A stretch of DNA of 45,786 nucleotides from an uncultured Rhodospirillales bacterium (GCA_903865895.1 CAIPLM010000277.1:1-45786), one strand, 5' to 3'. Shown: positions 25,092 through 33,609, numbered from the stretch's first letter. Program-made: numbers and translations. Notes: generated by a model not told the origin, from the letters alone.

Positions 25092-25999
25092 TGGCCGAGC
25101 CCCGCCAGCGCCGCGCGCAAATGCCCGCCATGGGCGGCCAGCCGCGCCTCCGCGGCCGCCCGATCGAGCCCTTGCAACACCAGCACCGCCGTTTTCACAT
25201 TGCCCCCGGCGGTGGCGAGCGCCGCCTCCAACGCGTCTTCGGCCGCGCCGGTGAGCGTGCGCAGCATGCGGATGGCGCGCAGGCGCAGCTTGGCGTTCTT
25301 GGCCTGCATGTCGACCATCAACCCCTGATGCACCCGGCCGAGGGCGATCATCACCTCGGTGGAGAACAGATTCAGCACCACTTTCTGCGCCGTGCCCGCC
25401 TTCATCCGTGTGGACCCGGCCACCACCTCGGCCCCGGTCTCAACGAGGATACCATGCTCCGCCGCGGTGAGCAGCGCGCCGCCGGCACTGTTGCTGATGC
25501 CGATGGTCAGCGCGCCGCGCGCCCGGGCGGCGCGAATTGCCGCCGTGGTAAACGGCGTGCTGCCGCTGGCGGCCACCCCGAGCACCACGTCATTGCCGCC
25601 GATCGCGTGCTCCACCACTGCCGCCTCGGCTGCCGCGCGATCATCCTCGGCGTTCTCGATCGAGCGGGTAAAGGCCACCTCGCCGCCGGCCATCAACATG
25701 ACGATGCGCGCCTGTGGCCAATCGAAGGTCGGCGGGAGCTCGGCGCCATCCTGTACCCCAATGCGCCCGGAGGTGCCGGCGCCGGCATAGACCAGTCGCC
25801 CACCGGTGCCGAGGCGCCGCGCCGCGGCCTCGGCGGCGGCGGCGATGCCGGGCAGGGCCGGGCGCACCGCGGCAATCGCGGCCATCTGCCCCTCCCACAT
25901 CGCCTCGAGCCGGAAGAGCGGCGGCCAGGTGTCGAGCGCGGTGTAGCGGGGGTCCACCGTCTCGGTGGCGGGGAGGGAGGGGGGAGCGGGTTGGGTCAT
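25088..25999 (-). CDS. murQ: N-acetylmuramic acid 6-phosphate etherase
   Basis: A 303-residue SIS-domain enzyme that cleaves the lactyl ether of MurNAc-6-phosphate, giving GlcNAc-6-phosphate and D-lactate in peptidoglycan recycling. The SIS motif is YAGAGTSGRIGVQDGAE, with the two catalytic glutamates at E87 (AELPPTF) and E118 (NAEDD), spaced 31 residues apart as in E. coli MurQ. EVVAGSTRMKAGTAQK is the conserved sugar-phosphate loop. The start at 25999 gives the normal family length; a longer open reading exists but would overlap the HU gene on the other strand. First gene of the murQ-nagA operon. Confidence 0.96.
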   Translation of the reverse strand: MTQPAPPSLPATETVDPRYTALDTWPPLFRLEAMWEGQMAAIAAVRPALPGIAAAAEAAARRLGTGGRLVYAGAGTSGRIGVQDGAELPPTFDWPQARIVMLMAGGEVAFTRSIENAEDDRAAAEAAVVEHAIGGNDVVLGVAASGSTPFTTAAIRAARARGALTIGISNSAGGALLTAAEHGILVETGAEVVAGSTRMKAGTAQKVVLNLFSTEVMIALGRVHQGLMVDMQAKNAKLRLRAIRMLRTLTGAAEDALEAALATAGGNVKTAVLVLQGLDRAAAEARLAAHGGHLRAALAGLGQ

Positions 26000-26129
26000 G
26001 TCCCTATCTCGCACGATGGCGCCGGATCGCCAAAACCCCTGACGTGGGCTCGGCGGTGGGCAAAGTCGTAGCATGGATGACGAATTCTTTTGCGTCCCTG
26101 GAATCTCGACGTTACCAGATGTTGCTATT

Positions 26130-26171
26130 CGGAAACTCCCGCGAGTCGCACTGCGGCTCGGCCGGTTTCCG
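26130..26171 (+). promoter_or_regulatory. Inverted repeat upstream of the HU gene
   Basis: CGGAAAC (26130-26136) pairs with GTTTCCG (26165-26171), and inside it CGAG pairs with CTCG. The structure ends 62 bases before the HU start in the 234-base space shared with the divergent murQ. It may be a leader hairpin or an operator. I see nothing else definite in the gap. Confidence 0.35.
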
Positions 26172-26233
26172 ACGATAAAAATTTGGCAGTCACACAGCCC
26201 TCGGGACCAACCCGATCCATCAAGGAACATACC

Positions 26234-26503
26234 ATGTCGAAAGCCTTCATCGCCAAAGTCATCCAGGAGTCCGCTGCCCTGACCGGCACTGCCGCCAATC
26301 GCGCCGCGACCGACCTCATTGCCGCGATCGTCAAGGAGATGAAAAAGTCCGGCAAATTCACCCTGCCGTCGTTCGGCACCTTCACGGTGCGCAAGACCAA
26401 GGCGCGCAAGGGGCTGAACCCGCGCACCGGCGAGGCGATAAAGGTGAAGGCCGGCAAGACCGTGCGATTCAAGGCCTCGCCGACCCTCAAGAAGGCGGTC
26501 TGA
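26234..26503 (+). CDS. HU-family DNA-binding protein
   Basis: An 89-residue histone-like protein, full length for HU. It begins with a helical dimerisation part (SKAFIAKVIQESAALTG), then the signature SFGTFTVRKTKARKGLNPRT of the beta-arm, and ends KTVRFKASPTLKKAV. HU bends and compacts DNA. The sequence is lysine-rich and more typical of HU than IHF. The start at 26234 follows AAGGAA and gives the standard N terminus; the longer frame upstream is not conserved-looking. A strong terminator hairpin follows 44 bases after the stop. Confidence 0.95.
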   Translation: MSKAFIAKVIQESAALTGTAANRAATDLIAAIVKEMKKSGKFTLPSFGTFTVRKTKARKGLNPRTGEAIKVKAGKTVRFKASPTLKKAV

Positions 26504-26547
26504 GCTTCCCGTTTCCGCGGCTTTGGCCGTCCTTCTACTCCCGCATC

Positions 26548-26577
26548 CTGCCCGCCCCGCCAAGGGGCGGGCAGTTT
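26548..26577 (+). terminator. Rho-independent terminator after HU
   Basis: An 11-base perfect stem, CTGCCCGCCCC (26548-26558) and GGGGCGGGCAG (26564-26574), closes a five-base loop and is followed by TTTCGTT. It ends the HU transcript and separates it from the PEP-CTERM gene. Confidence 0.88.
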
Positions 26578-26698
26578 CGTTCCAGCCAAGGGTTGTCTTC
26601 GTGTGTCGAAATGTGACGTTACTGCTAAGTTTGTCGGATTCCTTTACAGGGATAGCCGGCGCGACATTTAGGGTGCTGAATCTGCTTGCTTAAATCCG

Positions 26699-26714
26699 TG
26701 GCATGCACTTTGCT
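26699..26714 (+). promoter_or_regulatory. Sigma-54 (RpoN) type -24/-12 promoter
   Basis: TGGCATGCACTTTGCT fits the sigma-54 consensus TGGCACG-N4-TTGCW at every defined position except one (T for C at position 6). The GG and GC pairs have the required ten-base gap. It lies 86 bases upstream of the PEP-CTERM gene start, and transcription would begin near 26725. PEP-CTERM genes under RpoN and the PrsK/PrsR two-component pair are known in other bacteria. Confidence 0.7.
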
Positions 26715-26800
26715 TTACTGGAGGCAGGGATAGCGCAGCAATGTGCCGATCCAATGATGGACGAGTGTCGTGCTCCGGTGCGGCGATTTTGGAGGTTGGT

Positions 26801-27589
26801 ATGACGGGTTTAACCAAGGCACTTTCCTTCCTCGCTGGTGCTGCGGCGTTGGTCGCCGTCTCTGCGGGCGATGCGCAGGCGGCCCTTCAGAGCTATATCG
26901 GCCAAGGGTCCAGCACGACGGCCGGTAGCGGTACCGCCATTTCGTCCTGGTTCCAGAACTCCTGGGCAACCCGCACGACACTTGCGCCCGCCGGAGTGAC
27001 CGGAGCCGGCACGGCCACCGTCACCGTCCCTCTCGGGACGTCACCTGGTGTGAGCCTCGCGTCCAGCCAAACGGGCGGCGCGACGACGATTTCTCTCGGC
27101 ACGCCTGGCGCGCTGAAGAACGTGCCAACAGGGTCGGTGTTCGTCGACAGCAGCGGCAACACTGCGATCACGATCGGCAACTTCTCTCCGCTGGTGAGTT
27201 CCTTCGGATTTTTCCTTGAGAATGCAAAGGCTAACTCGGCGCAGACCGGGAACGTGACGATCACTCTGACTGACTCGACTGGCGCGACCTCGCAGATCCA
27301 GGTTACGTCCGCCGGTGTCGTGACCGCCAATACCCAGTCGACCGCGCTTGCTGGCGGTGTCACACTTTTCAGCGGCCCGGCCGCGCTGGCCGATCCTTCG
27401 CAGAACGCGCAGTTTGTCGGCTTCACGGGCTCGAACCCGATCAGCTCGATCACTATCGCCGCGACACCGGGCGTGGCGTGGGAACTAGGTAATTTTTATG
27501 AGGGCCGGGTGCCTGAGCCCGCGACGATGGCGCTGCTCGGGGCCGGTCTGGCCGGGCTCGGTCTGGTCCGTCGCCGCCGCAAGGCTTGA
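26801..27589 (+). CDS. PEP-CTERM sorting domain protein
   Basis: A 262-residue secreted protein. It has a signal peptide (SFLAGAAALVAVSA then GDAQA), a Ser/Thr/Gly-rich beta-type body with SSFGFFLENAKANSAQTGNV, and the C-terminal sorting tail: VPEPATM at 237-243, a hydrophobic helix and RRRRKA. Exosortase recognises this tail and the protein is linked to exopolysaccharide or the surface; no exosortase is in the window. GGAGG lies six bases before the ATG. Regulation by sigma-54 is suggested by the upstream -24/-12 element. A strong terminator follows. The function of the body is unknown. Confidence 0.92.
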   Translation: MTGLTKALSFLAGAAALVAVSAGDAQAALQSYIGQGSSTTAGSGTAISSWFQNSWATRTTLAPAGVTGAGTATVTVPLGTSPGVSLASSQTGGATTISLGTPGALKNVPTGSVFVDSSGNTAITIGNFSPLVSSFGFFLENAKANSAQTGNVTITLTDSTGATSQIQVTSAGVVTANTQSTALAGGVTLFSGPAALADPSQNAQFVGFTGSNPISSITIAATPGVAWELGNFYEGRVPEPATMALLGAGLAGLGLVRRRRKA

Positions 27590-27625
27590 TCAGCGCCTCT
27601 CGGCAACGAGTCGGGAAAATTTACA

Positions 27626-27654
27626 GGGCGGCCCGCCACGCGGGCCGCCCTTTT
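27626..27654 (+). terminator. Rho-independent terminator after the PEP-CTERM gene
   Basis: An 11-base perfect stem, GGGCGGCCCGC (27626-27636) and GCGGGCCGCCC (27640-27650), with a three-base loop is followed by TTTT. It isolates the PEP-CTERM gene from tcuA. Confidence 0.9.
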
Positions 27655-27719
27655 CACGTCCCGGACTTGTCAGCTTCGGCCCATGCGGGCAGAGAGGGCC
27701 GAGGAGAGTCGAGAGAAGC

Positions 27720-29117
27720 ATGGCCGACCTGACCCGTATCTACGACGTTCTTGTCATCGGCGGCGGCAACGCCGCCCTGTGTGCCGCGGTGACGGCCCGG
27801 GAGGCCGGCGCGAGCGTGCTGCTGCTCGAATCCGCGCCAAAACCCTTCCGCGGCGGCAATTCGCGCCACACCCGCAATTTCCGTGGCATGCACCAGGCCC
27901 CCACCAAGGTGCTGACCGGCTCCTATCTCGAGGACGAGTACTGGGACGATCTCCGCCGCGTCACCGGCGGCATCACCGATGAGCCCCTGGCCCGCATGAC
28001 CATCCGCGTCTCCGCCGAGATGACGCCCTGGATGGAAGCCTGCGGCGTGCGCTTCCAGCCCGCGCTCTCCGGCACGCTCAGCCTCTCGCGCACCAACGCC
28101 TTCTTCCTCGGCGGCGGCAAGGCGCTCCTCAACGCCTATTACGCCACCGCCGAGCGCCTGGGCGTCGATATTCTCTATGATGCCGAGGTGACCAACCTCC
28201 ATGTCGATGACGGTTTCGTCCGCTCGGCCGAGTTCAACCATCGTGGCTTCCCCGCCAGCGTCACCGCCCGCTGTGTCGTGGCAGCCGCCGGCGGCTTCCA
28301 GGCCAATCTCGACTGGATGCGGCAGTACTGGGGCGACGCGGTAGATAATTTCGTGATCCGCGGCACGCCCTATGCGAAGGGTCGCGTGCTCAAGACCTTG
28401 CTGGATCAGGGCGTCGCCCCAATCGGCGACCCCACCCAGTTCCACGCCGTGGCGCTCGATGCCCGCAGCCCGCAATTCGATGGCGGCATCTCCACAAGGC
28501 TCGACAGCGTGCCCTTCTCCGTGGTGCTGAACCGCGACGGCGTGCGCTTCTATGACGAAGGCGAGGATGTCTGGCCCAAGCGCTACGCCATCTGGGGCCG
28601 CCTGATCGCCCAGCAGCCCGGCCAGATCGCCTATTCTATCTGCGACGCCAAGGCCTATTCCCTTTTCATGCCCTCGGTCTATCCCGCCATCAAGGCCGAC
28701 AGCCTGGCGGAACTCGCCCATAAACTCGGCCTTGATGTCGGCACGGTGGAGCGGACGGTGGCGGAGTACAACGCGGCCGTGCAACCCGGCCGCTTCGACA
28801 GCACCGGCCTCGATGAGTGCCGCACCGAGGGGCTCACCCCCCCCAAGACGCACTGGGCGCGCCGCATCGAGGAGGCGCCGTTCTACGGCTATCCGCTGCG
28901 CCCCGGCATCACCTTCACCTATCTTGGTGTGAAGGTGAACGAGAATGCCCGCATGCTGATGGCCGATGGTCGGCCCTCCGCCAATCTCTTCGCCTCCGGG
29001 GAAATCATGGCCGGCAATATTCTCGGCCGCGGCTATCTCGCGGGTTTTGGCATGACCATTGGCACCGTATTCGGCCGCATTGCCGGGCGCGAAGCCGCGC
29101 GCGCGGCGAGGAACTGA
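27720..29117 (+). CDS. tcuA: FAD-dependent tricarballylate dehydrogenase
   Basis: A 465-residue flavoprotein of the fumarate-reductase/succinate-dehydrogenase flavoprotein superfamily matching TcuA, which oxidises tricarballylate to cis-aconitate. The FAD motif is GGGNAALCAAVTARE (14-28), followed by FRGGNSRHTRNFRG and, at the C terminus, GEIMAGNILGRGYLAGFGMT. Start chosen at 27720 in front of a standard N terminus; the longer frame reads back into the PEP-CTERM gene and its terminator. tcuB follows after three bases and supplies the electron outlet. The transporter gene tcuC of Salmonella is not adjacent here. Confidence 0.93.
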   Translation: MADLTRIYDVLVIGGGNAALCAAVTAREAGASVLLLESAPKPFRGGNSRHTRNFRGMHQAPTKVLTGSYLEDEYWDDLRRVTGGITDEPLARMTIRVSAEMTPWMEACGVRFQPALSGTLSLSRTNAFFLGGGKALLNAYYATAERLGVDILYDAEVTNLHVDDGFVRSAEFNHRGFPASVTARCVVAAAGGFQANLDWMRQYWGDAVDNFVIRGTPYAKGRVLKTLLDQGVAPIGDPTQFHAVALDARSPQFDGGISTRLDSVPFSVVLNRDGVRFYDEGEDVWPKRYAIWGRLIAQQPGQIAYSICDAKAYSLFMPSVYPAIKADSLAELAHKLGLDVGTVERTVAEYNAAVQPGRFDSTGLDECRTEGLTPPKTHWARRIEEAPFYGYPLRPGITFTYLGVKVNENARMLMADGRPSANLFASGEIMAGNILGRGYLAGFGMTIGTVFGRIAGREAARAARN

Positions 29118-29120
29118 GCG

Positions 29121-30212
29121 ATGGCCGACCTGCCCCTGCCGAGCGAGGCGATGGCGGATGCCCGCCACAACATGGAAATCTGCAACGCCTGCCGCTATTG
29201 CGAGGGCTTCTGCGCGGTTTTCCCTGCGATGCAGCTGAAGCGCGAGTTCAGCGACGGCGACCTTAACTACCTCGCCAATCTCTGCCATGGCTGCCAGGGT
29301 TGCTTCTACGCCTGCCAATACGCACCGCCGCATCCCTGGGGCATCAACGTGCCGCAGGCCTTCGCCGCGCTGCGGGTGGAGAGCTACGCCGAGCACGCCT
29401 GGCCGCGGCCGATGGCGAAGCTGTTCGAGCGCAACGGCACCGCCGTATCGCTGCTGACTGCGCTGGCTGTGGCGCTGGTGCTGCTCCTGGCCGGATCTCT
29501 GCAATCGCCGGACGTCATGCTGCGCGCCCATTCCGGTCCGGGCGCCTTCTTCGCGGTGATCTCCTACCAGGCGATGGTCTGGAGCGCCTCGGCGGTATTC
29601 CTCTTCGCGCTGCTGGCGATGGCGATGTCGACGACCGCGTTCTGGCGGGCATCAGGTGGAGGGACGATCACCGCCAAAGCGCTCGCCCACGCCCTGCATG
29701 ATTCAATGACGCTCCGCAATCTCGGTGGAGGCGGTGACGGTTGCAACTATCCGGGCGAGGGGTTCTCCCACCAGCGGCGCTGGCTGCACCACGCGATGGC
29801 CTATGGATTCCTGCTGTGTTTCGCCGCCACCTCAGTCGCCACGCTGTATCACCATGGTCTTGGCCTGGTGGCGCCCTACGACCTGCTGAGCCTGCCGGTG
29901 CTGCTCGGCACGGTCGGAGGCATTCTGATGTTGATCGGCACCGCCGGCCTGCTATGGCTGAAGGTGCTGGCGGACCCTGCACCCGCGGCCCGCGCGGTGC
30001 TCGGTGGTGAATACGCCATGCTGATCCTTCTCGCAGGGGTAGCCAAGACCGGTCTGCTGCTGCTCGCCTTCCGCGCGACTCCCGCCATGGGCTGGCTGCT
30101 GGCGCTGCATCTGGGCTTCGTGCTCGCGCTGTTTCTGGCACTCCCCTACAGCAAATTCATCCACGGCCTGTTTCGCACCGCGGCGCTTGTTCGCAGCCAT
30201 CAGGAGCGCTGA
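29121..30212 (+). CDS. tcuB: Tricarballylate utilisation electron-transfer protein
   Basis: A 363-residue membrane Fe-S protein that reoxidises TcuA. The N terminus has two CX2CX2CX3C clusters, C21/C24/C27/C31 and C55/C58/C61/C65, each suited to a [4Fe-4S] centre. The C-terminal part has about six hydrophobic helices from residue 108 onward with histidines (HHAMAYGF, YHHGLGL) that could bind haem. It follows tcuA by three bases, so the two form an operon passing electrons from tricarballylate towards the quinone pool. The downstream gap holds two hairpins but no T-tract. Confidence 0.93.
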   Translation: MADLPLPSEAMADARHNMEICNACRYCEGFCAVFPAMQLKREFSDGDLNYLANLCHGCQGCFYACQYAPPHPWGINVPQAFAALRVESYAEHAWPRPMAKLFERNGTAVSLLTALAVALVLLLAGSLQSPDVMLRAHSGPGAFFAVISYQAMVWSASAVFLFALLAMAMSTTAFWRASGGGTITAKALAHALHDSMTLRNLGGGGDGCNYPGEGFSHQRRWLHHAMAYGFLLCFAATSVATLYHHGLGLVAPYDLLSLPVLLGTVGGILMLIGTAGLLWLKVLADPAPAARAVLGGEYAMLILLAGVAKTGLLLLAFRATPAMGWLLALHLGFVLALFLALPYSKFIHGLFRTAALVRSHQER

Positions 30213-30270
30213 GGCAACAGGTGATCAAACGACGAGGGGCTCCGGCTGAAGTTGCTCTATGAAACAATCA

Positions 30271-30316
30271 GCTAGCGCGATAGCCGCGCTTCCAGCAGCT
30301 CAGCTATCGCTTTAGC
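30271..30316. other. Imperfect inverted repeat after tcuB
   Basis: GCTAGCGCGATAGC (30271-30284) and GCTATCGCTTTAGC (30303-30316) pair at 12 of 14 positions across an 18-base loop. No T-run follows, so it is not a standard terminator, though it may end or protect the tcuAB message. Confidence 0.4.
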
Positions 30317-30319
30317 CTC

Positions 30320-30347
30320 CATCCGCGTCGTCGTCCTCACGCGGATG
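30320..30347. other. Perfect 9-base hairpin in the tcuB-downstream gap
   Basis: CATCCGCGT (30320-30328) pairs with ACGCGGATG (30339-30347) over a ten-base loop. It lies directly after the previous inverted repeat. Role unknown: terminator aid, RNA leader structure or operator. Confidence 0.4.
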
Positions 30348-30407
30348 CTACTGGCTTTATGAACGCAGTTTCAGGAATGGTTCAGGTTGGAGGGGGTATA
30401 AGCCCTC

Positions 30408-30479
30408 ATGCGTCGGGTAACCGATGAACTCGAATCGAAAAGCGATGATCATAATGTTGACGGTAACCCCATCGGTTAA
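30408..30479 (+). CDS. Possible 23-codon leader ORF
   Basis: An ATG at 30408 follows the purine-rich GGAGGGGG near 30389-30396, the only good ribosome-binding site in this gap. The frame encodes a 23-residue peptide rich in charged residues (MRRVTDELESKSDD at its start) and stops at 30479 inside the next gene. It overlaps the start of the secreted-protein gene in another frame. It may be a leader that controls translation, or just a chance frame. Confidence 0.3.
   Translation: MRRVTDELESKSDDHNVDGNPIG
30418..30478 (+). promoter_or_regulatory. Long-range hairpin covering the start codon
   Basis: TAACCGATG (30418-30426) is the exact reverse complement of CATCGGTTA (30470-30478). The left arm includes the ATG at 30424. 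If the RNA folds this way, initiation at that codon would be blocked, and translating the 23-codon frame would open the stem. Confidence 0.35.
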
Positions 30480-31656
30480 GCTGATACGCGGCGCTGCCCT
30501 ACTGTTGGGGCTCGTGGCACTCGCCTCCTACTCATATGCCGCTCCACCGCCGCCGCCGGCCTTGACATCGTCGTTCACTGGCCCGGCAGTCCCGGTCTTT
30601 GACACGACGTCGCAGGCGTGTGATGCGACCGACACGCCAGATGCCCCGGCCCGCGCCTATCGAGACAGCAATGGCATTGTTCATCTGCACGCGAGCGGGT
30701 CGACCAATCGCGCGATGACCGGCAACTCGCTGCTGACGGTCGCTCGGAACTGCGCCATCGTGATGAACTCGGCGCAAGACCCCAATCCCGCGCACTTCGC
30801 CCAAAGCCAATGGCTCGCCGGTTTCTACACCAACGACGGCAAGACTATCGCGGCACTGGTTCATACTGAGTACCACGGCCAGCAGGTGCCTGGGCAGTGC
30901 CTTGCCCCGGCGGCCAATGCAAATTTCTACTGCTGGTACAACGTCATAGGCTACGCGCAGTCGACGAATGGCGGCCAAACCTTCACTGAAAGCGCCGCGC
31001 CGCGCAACTACGTCGCCGGGCTGCCATATCAGTTCAACAAAGGATTGGATGGTGGGCCGGCGGGCTACAACAGCCCCACCGGAATTGTCACGAACGGTCG
31101 CTTCTACTATGCGATGATCAATAATTGGCCGTACCGTGCCGCGCCCTATGGCCCATGTCTGATCCGTACGAACAACGTCTTTGACCCGGCGTCCTGGCAG
31201 GGCTTTGATGGCCGGGGCTTCAACGTGAGCTTCGCCAACCCCTACGTCCAAACCAAGATTAGCAACCCGGCCAACTACATCTGCTCGCCAGTTGGCAACG
31301 GCGCACTCGGCGAAGTGCAGAGCCTTGTCTATCATCCGGCCAGCGGCGCGTACCTCACCACGCAGTTCACACCCGACTCCCGTTGGGGGCTTCCCGGTCT
31401 TTACCTCAGTGCCTCGTGGGACCTGATCAGCTGGTCCAAGCCGCTCCTGGTCATGAGCACCGCGGACATCCAGGCTGCCGACCCTGCGGGCAATTGGCTC
31501 TATGAGTATTTCTCACTGCTCGATCCCGCTGCGAGCGATCGCAGTTTCTCGACCATCACCAACAATCCGATGATCTATTATGTTCGCCTGGATATGAATC
31601 ATTCGCCCTACAAACGTGTTCTCTTTCGGCGCCCACTGACCCTCACGGCGAAGTAG
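30424..31656 (+). CDS. Secreted protein of unknown function, possible beta-propeller
   Basis: A 410-residue protein I do not recognise. It has a signal peptide (VKLIRGAALLLGLVALASYS, cleavage near A39) followed by a proline run. The mature part has six cysteines that could form disulfides and repeated short segments with aromatic and glycine residues, such as WLAGFYTNDGKTIAALVH, GYAQSTNGGQTF and GLYLSASWDLISW. The last two resemble the Asp-box and strand patterns of sialidase-like or GH43-like propellers, but catalytic residues cannot be named. The start could instead be the internal ATG at 30445 or 30454, since no strong ribosome-binding site precedes 30424. It converges with uvrC (ten bases between stops). 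Confidence 0.75.
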   Translation: MNSNRKAMIIMLTVTPSVKLIRGAALLLGLVALASYSYAAPPPPPALTSSFTGPAVPVFDTTSQACDATDTPDAPARAYRDSNGIVHLHASGSTNRAMTGNSLLTVARNCAIVMNSAQDPNPAHFAQSQWLAGFYTNDGKTIAALVHTEYHGQQVPGQCLAPAANANFYCWYNVIGYAQSTNGGQTFTESAAPRNYVAGLPYQFNKGLDGGPAGYNSPTGIVTNGRFYYAMINNWPYRAAPYGPCLIRTNNVFDPASWQGFDGRGFNVSFANPYVQTKISNPANYICSPVGNGALGEVQSLVYHPASGAYLTTQFTPDSRWGLPGLYLSASWDLISWSKPLLVMSTADIQAADPAGNWLYEYFSLLDPAASDRSFSTITNNPMIYYVRLDMNHSPYKRVLFRRPLTLTAK

Positions 31657-31666
31657 GTCATCACCG

Positions 31667-33577
31667 CTACGCATTCCCGGCGACATGCGCGCCGGGATGG
31701 AAATGCGCATAAACCCGCCGGGCGATCTCGCGAGAGACGCCCGGTGCCGATTCCAGGTCCTGCAATCCCGCCTGCTTCACCCCACGCGCCGAGCCGAAAT
31801 GGTTCAGTAAGGCCCGCTTGCGTGACGGACCGATGCCGGCAATCTCGTCGAGCTCGCTGGTCACCAACGTCTTGGAGCGGCCGGCGCGGTGGGTGGTGAT
31901 AGCGAAGCGATGCGCCTCGTCGCGCAGCCGCTGCAAATAATAGAGTGTCGGGTCGCGCGGCGGCAGCTGGAAGGGCGGGCGGCCTTCCATGTGGAACCAT
32001 TCGCGCCCGGCATCGCGGTCCGGCCCCTTGGCGATGCCGACGAGTTGCACGTCATCCACCCCAAGCTCTTCCAACACCCCACGCACCGCCGAAAGCTGCC
32101 CGGCGCCGCCGTCGATCAGCACCACGTCCGGCCATGACGGCGTGCCAGGCCCCTCTTTCTCCTCCCTGAGGGCGCGGCCGAAGCGGCGCTCCAGCACCTC
32201 GCGCATCATCGCGAAATCGTCGCCGGGGGTGATCGCGCCGCGGATGGAGAATTTCCGATAGGCGGATTTGATGAACCCCTCGGCGCCGCCGACGATCATC
32301 ACGCCATAGGCGTTGGTGCCCATGATGTGGCTGTTGTCGTAGACCTCGATGCGCGCAGGAGGGGCAGCGAGACCGAACACCTCCGACACCCCGTCCAGCA
32401 GCTTCGCCTGCCCCGCACTCTCCGCGAGCTTGCGCTCCAGCGCCTCGCGCGCGTTAAGCTCGGCATGCGCCACCACAGCGTGTTTCTCGCCACGCTGGGG
32501 GATCGCGATCTCCACCCGCTTACCGCCACCGAAGCTGTTGGCCTTGATGGTGAGCGCCTCGGCGATGAGATCCTGTTCGGGCATGGGGTGGTTGAGCAGC
32601 ACGAGGGGCGGCGGCGGCTTATCGTCATAGAACTGGGCGATGAAGGCGGCCAGTACCTCCGGTGCCTCCTCCCCCTTGGCATGGGCCGGGAAAAAGGCGC
32701 GATTGCCGTTGTTGCGCCCGCCGCGGAAGAAGAACACCTGCACGCAGCTTTGCCCGGCGATTTGCCAGGCGGCGATCACGTCGGCGTCCGTCAGGCTGGC
32801 GGGGTTGATGATGTCGGTGCCTTGAACGGTGGTGAGTGCGCGAATACGGTCGCGAATCGCCGCCGCCCGCTCGAATTCCAGCGTCTCGGCCGCCGCCTCC
32901 ATCTCGGTGGCCAGTGCGGCCTGCACCGCGCCGCCCTTGCCGGAGAGGAAGGTCTTGGCCTGGTCCACCAACCCCGCGTAGTCCTCCCGCGAAATCCGCT
33001 CGACGCAGGGGGCGGAGCAGCGGCGGATTTGGTGCAGCAGGCAGGGGCGGTTGCGCGTGTTGAACACCGTGTCGGTGCAGGAGCGCAGCAGGAACACCCG
33101 CTGCATCGCCGTCACCGTCTGGTTCACCGCCCAGGCCGAGGCGAAAGGCCCGTAATAGCTGCCCTTGCGCACCCGCGCGCCGCGATGCTTGGCGATCTGC
33201 GGGTAGTCGTGGTCCTCGGTCAGCACCAGCCAGGGGTAGGATTTGTCGTCCCTGAGCACGATGTTGTAGCGCGGCTTGAGCCGCTTGATGAGATTGGCCT
33301 CGAGCAGCAGCGCCTCGGCCTCGGTATGGGTGGTGACGATCTCCATCGACACCGTTTCCGACACCATCCGCCGCAGCCGTTCCGGTAGCCGGGCGATCTG
33401 CGTGTAGGAGACCACGCGCTTTTTCAGCGCGCGCGCCTTGCCGACGTAGAGCGCCTCGCCCTTGGCATCGAGCATGCGATAGACGCCGGGCGAGAGCGGC
33501 ATCGTCTCCAATGCCGTCTCGATTACGCCGACGCCCCGCATCACCGGCGGGGCGGACTCGTCAGGGGTATCGCTCAT
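31667..33577 (-). CDS. uvrC: Excinuclease ABC subunit C
   Basis: A 636-residue nucleotide-excision repair nuclease that makes both incisions around a lesion marked by UvrAB. The N-terminal GIY-YIG domain reads [20 protein letters not shown] at about 29-48. A cysteine cluster follows ([13 protein letters not shown]), then the UVR motif, the RNase-H-like nuclease with [10 protein letters not shown], and a C-terminal double helix-hairpin-helix ([20 protein letters not shown]). Length and domain order are complete. It sits in a standard housekeeping stretch next to an oxygenase gene on the same strand, 32 bases apart. Confidence 0.97.
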   Translation of the reverse strand: MSDTPDESAPPVMRGVGVIETALETMPLSPGVYRMLDAKGEALYVGKARALKKRVVSYTQIARLPERLRRMVSETVSMEIVTTHTEAEALLLEANLIKRLKPRYNIVLRDDKSYPWLVLTEDHDYPQIAKHRGARVRKGSYYGPFASAWAVNQTVTAMQRVFLLRSCTDTVFNTRNRPCLLHQIRRCSAPCVERISREDYAGLVDQAKTFLSGKGGAVQAALATEMEAAAETLEFERAAAIRDRIRALTTVQGTDIINPASLTDADVIAAWQIAGQSCVQVFFFRGGRNNGNRAFFPAHAKGEEAPEVLAAFIAQFYDDKPPPPLVLLNHPMPEQDLIAEALTIKANSFGGGKRVEIAIPQRGEKHAVVAHAELNAREALERKLAESAGQAKLLDGVSEVFGLAAPPARIEVYDNSHIMGTNAYGVMIVGGAEGFIKSAYRKFSIRGAITPGDDFAMMREVLERRFGRALREEKEGPGTPSWPDVVLIDGGAGQLSAVRGVLEELGVDDVQLVGIAKGPDRDAGREWFHMEGRPPFQLPPRDPTLYYLQRLRDEAHRFAITTHRAGRSKTLVTSELDEIAGIGPSRKRALLNHFGSARGVKQAGLQDLESAPGVSREIARRVYAHFHPGAHVAGNA

Positions 33578-33609
33578 GGCGGCGGCTTATAGCAGAGGCC
33601 GCGCGCGGT

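Noticed and set aside
26000-26563. N-terminal extension of MurQ running under the HU gene
   Set aside because: It would add about 188 residues to a family of about 300, overlap HU and its terminator, and lacks conserved segments; the ATG at 25999 gives the normal length.
30352-30367. Sigma-54 promoter before the unknown secreted protein
   Set aside because: GG-N10-GC spacing fits, but positions 5-7 and 12-13 of the consensus are wrong; too weak to list as a feature.
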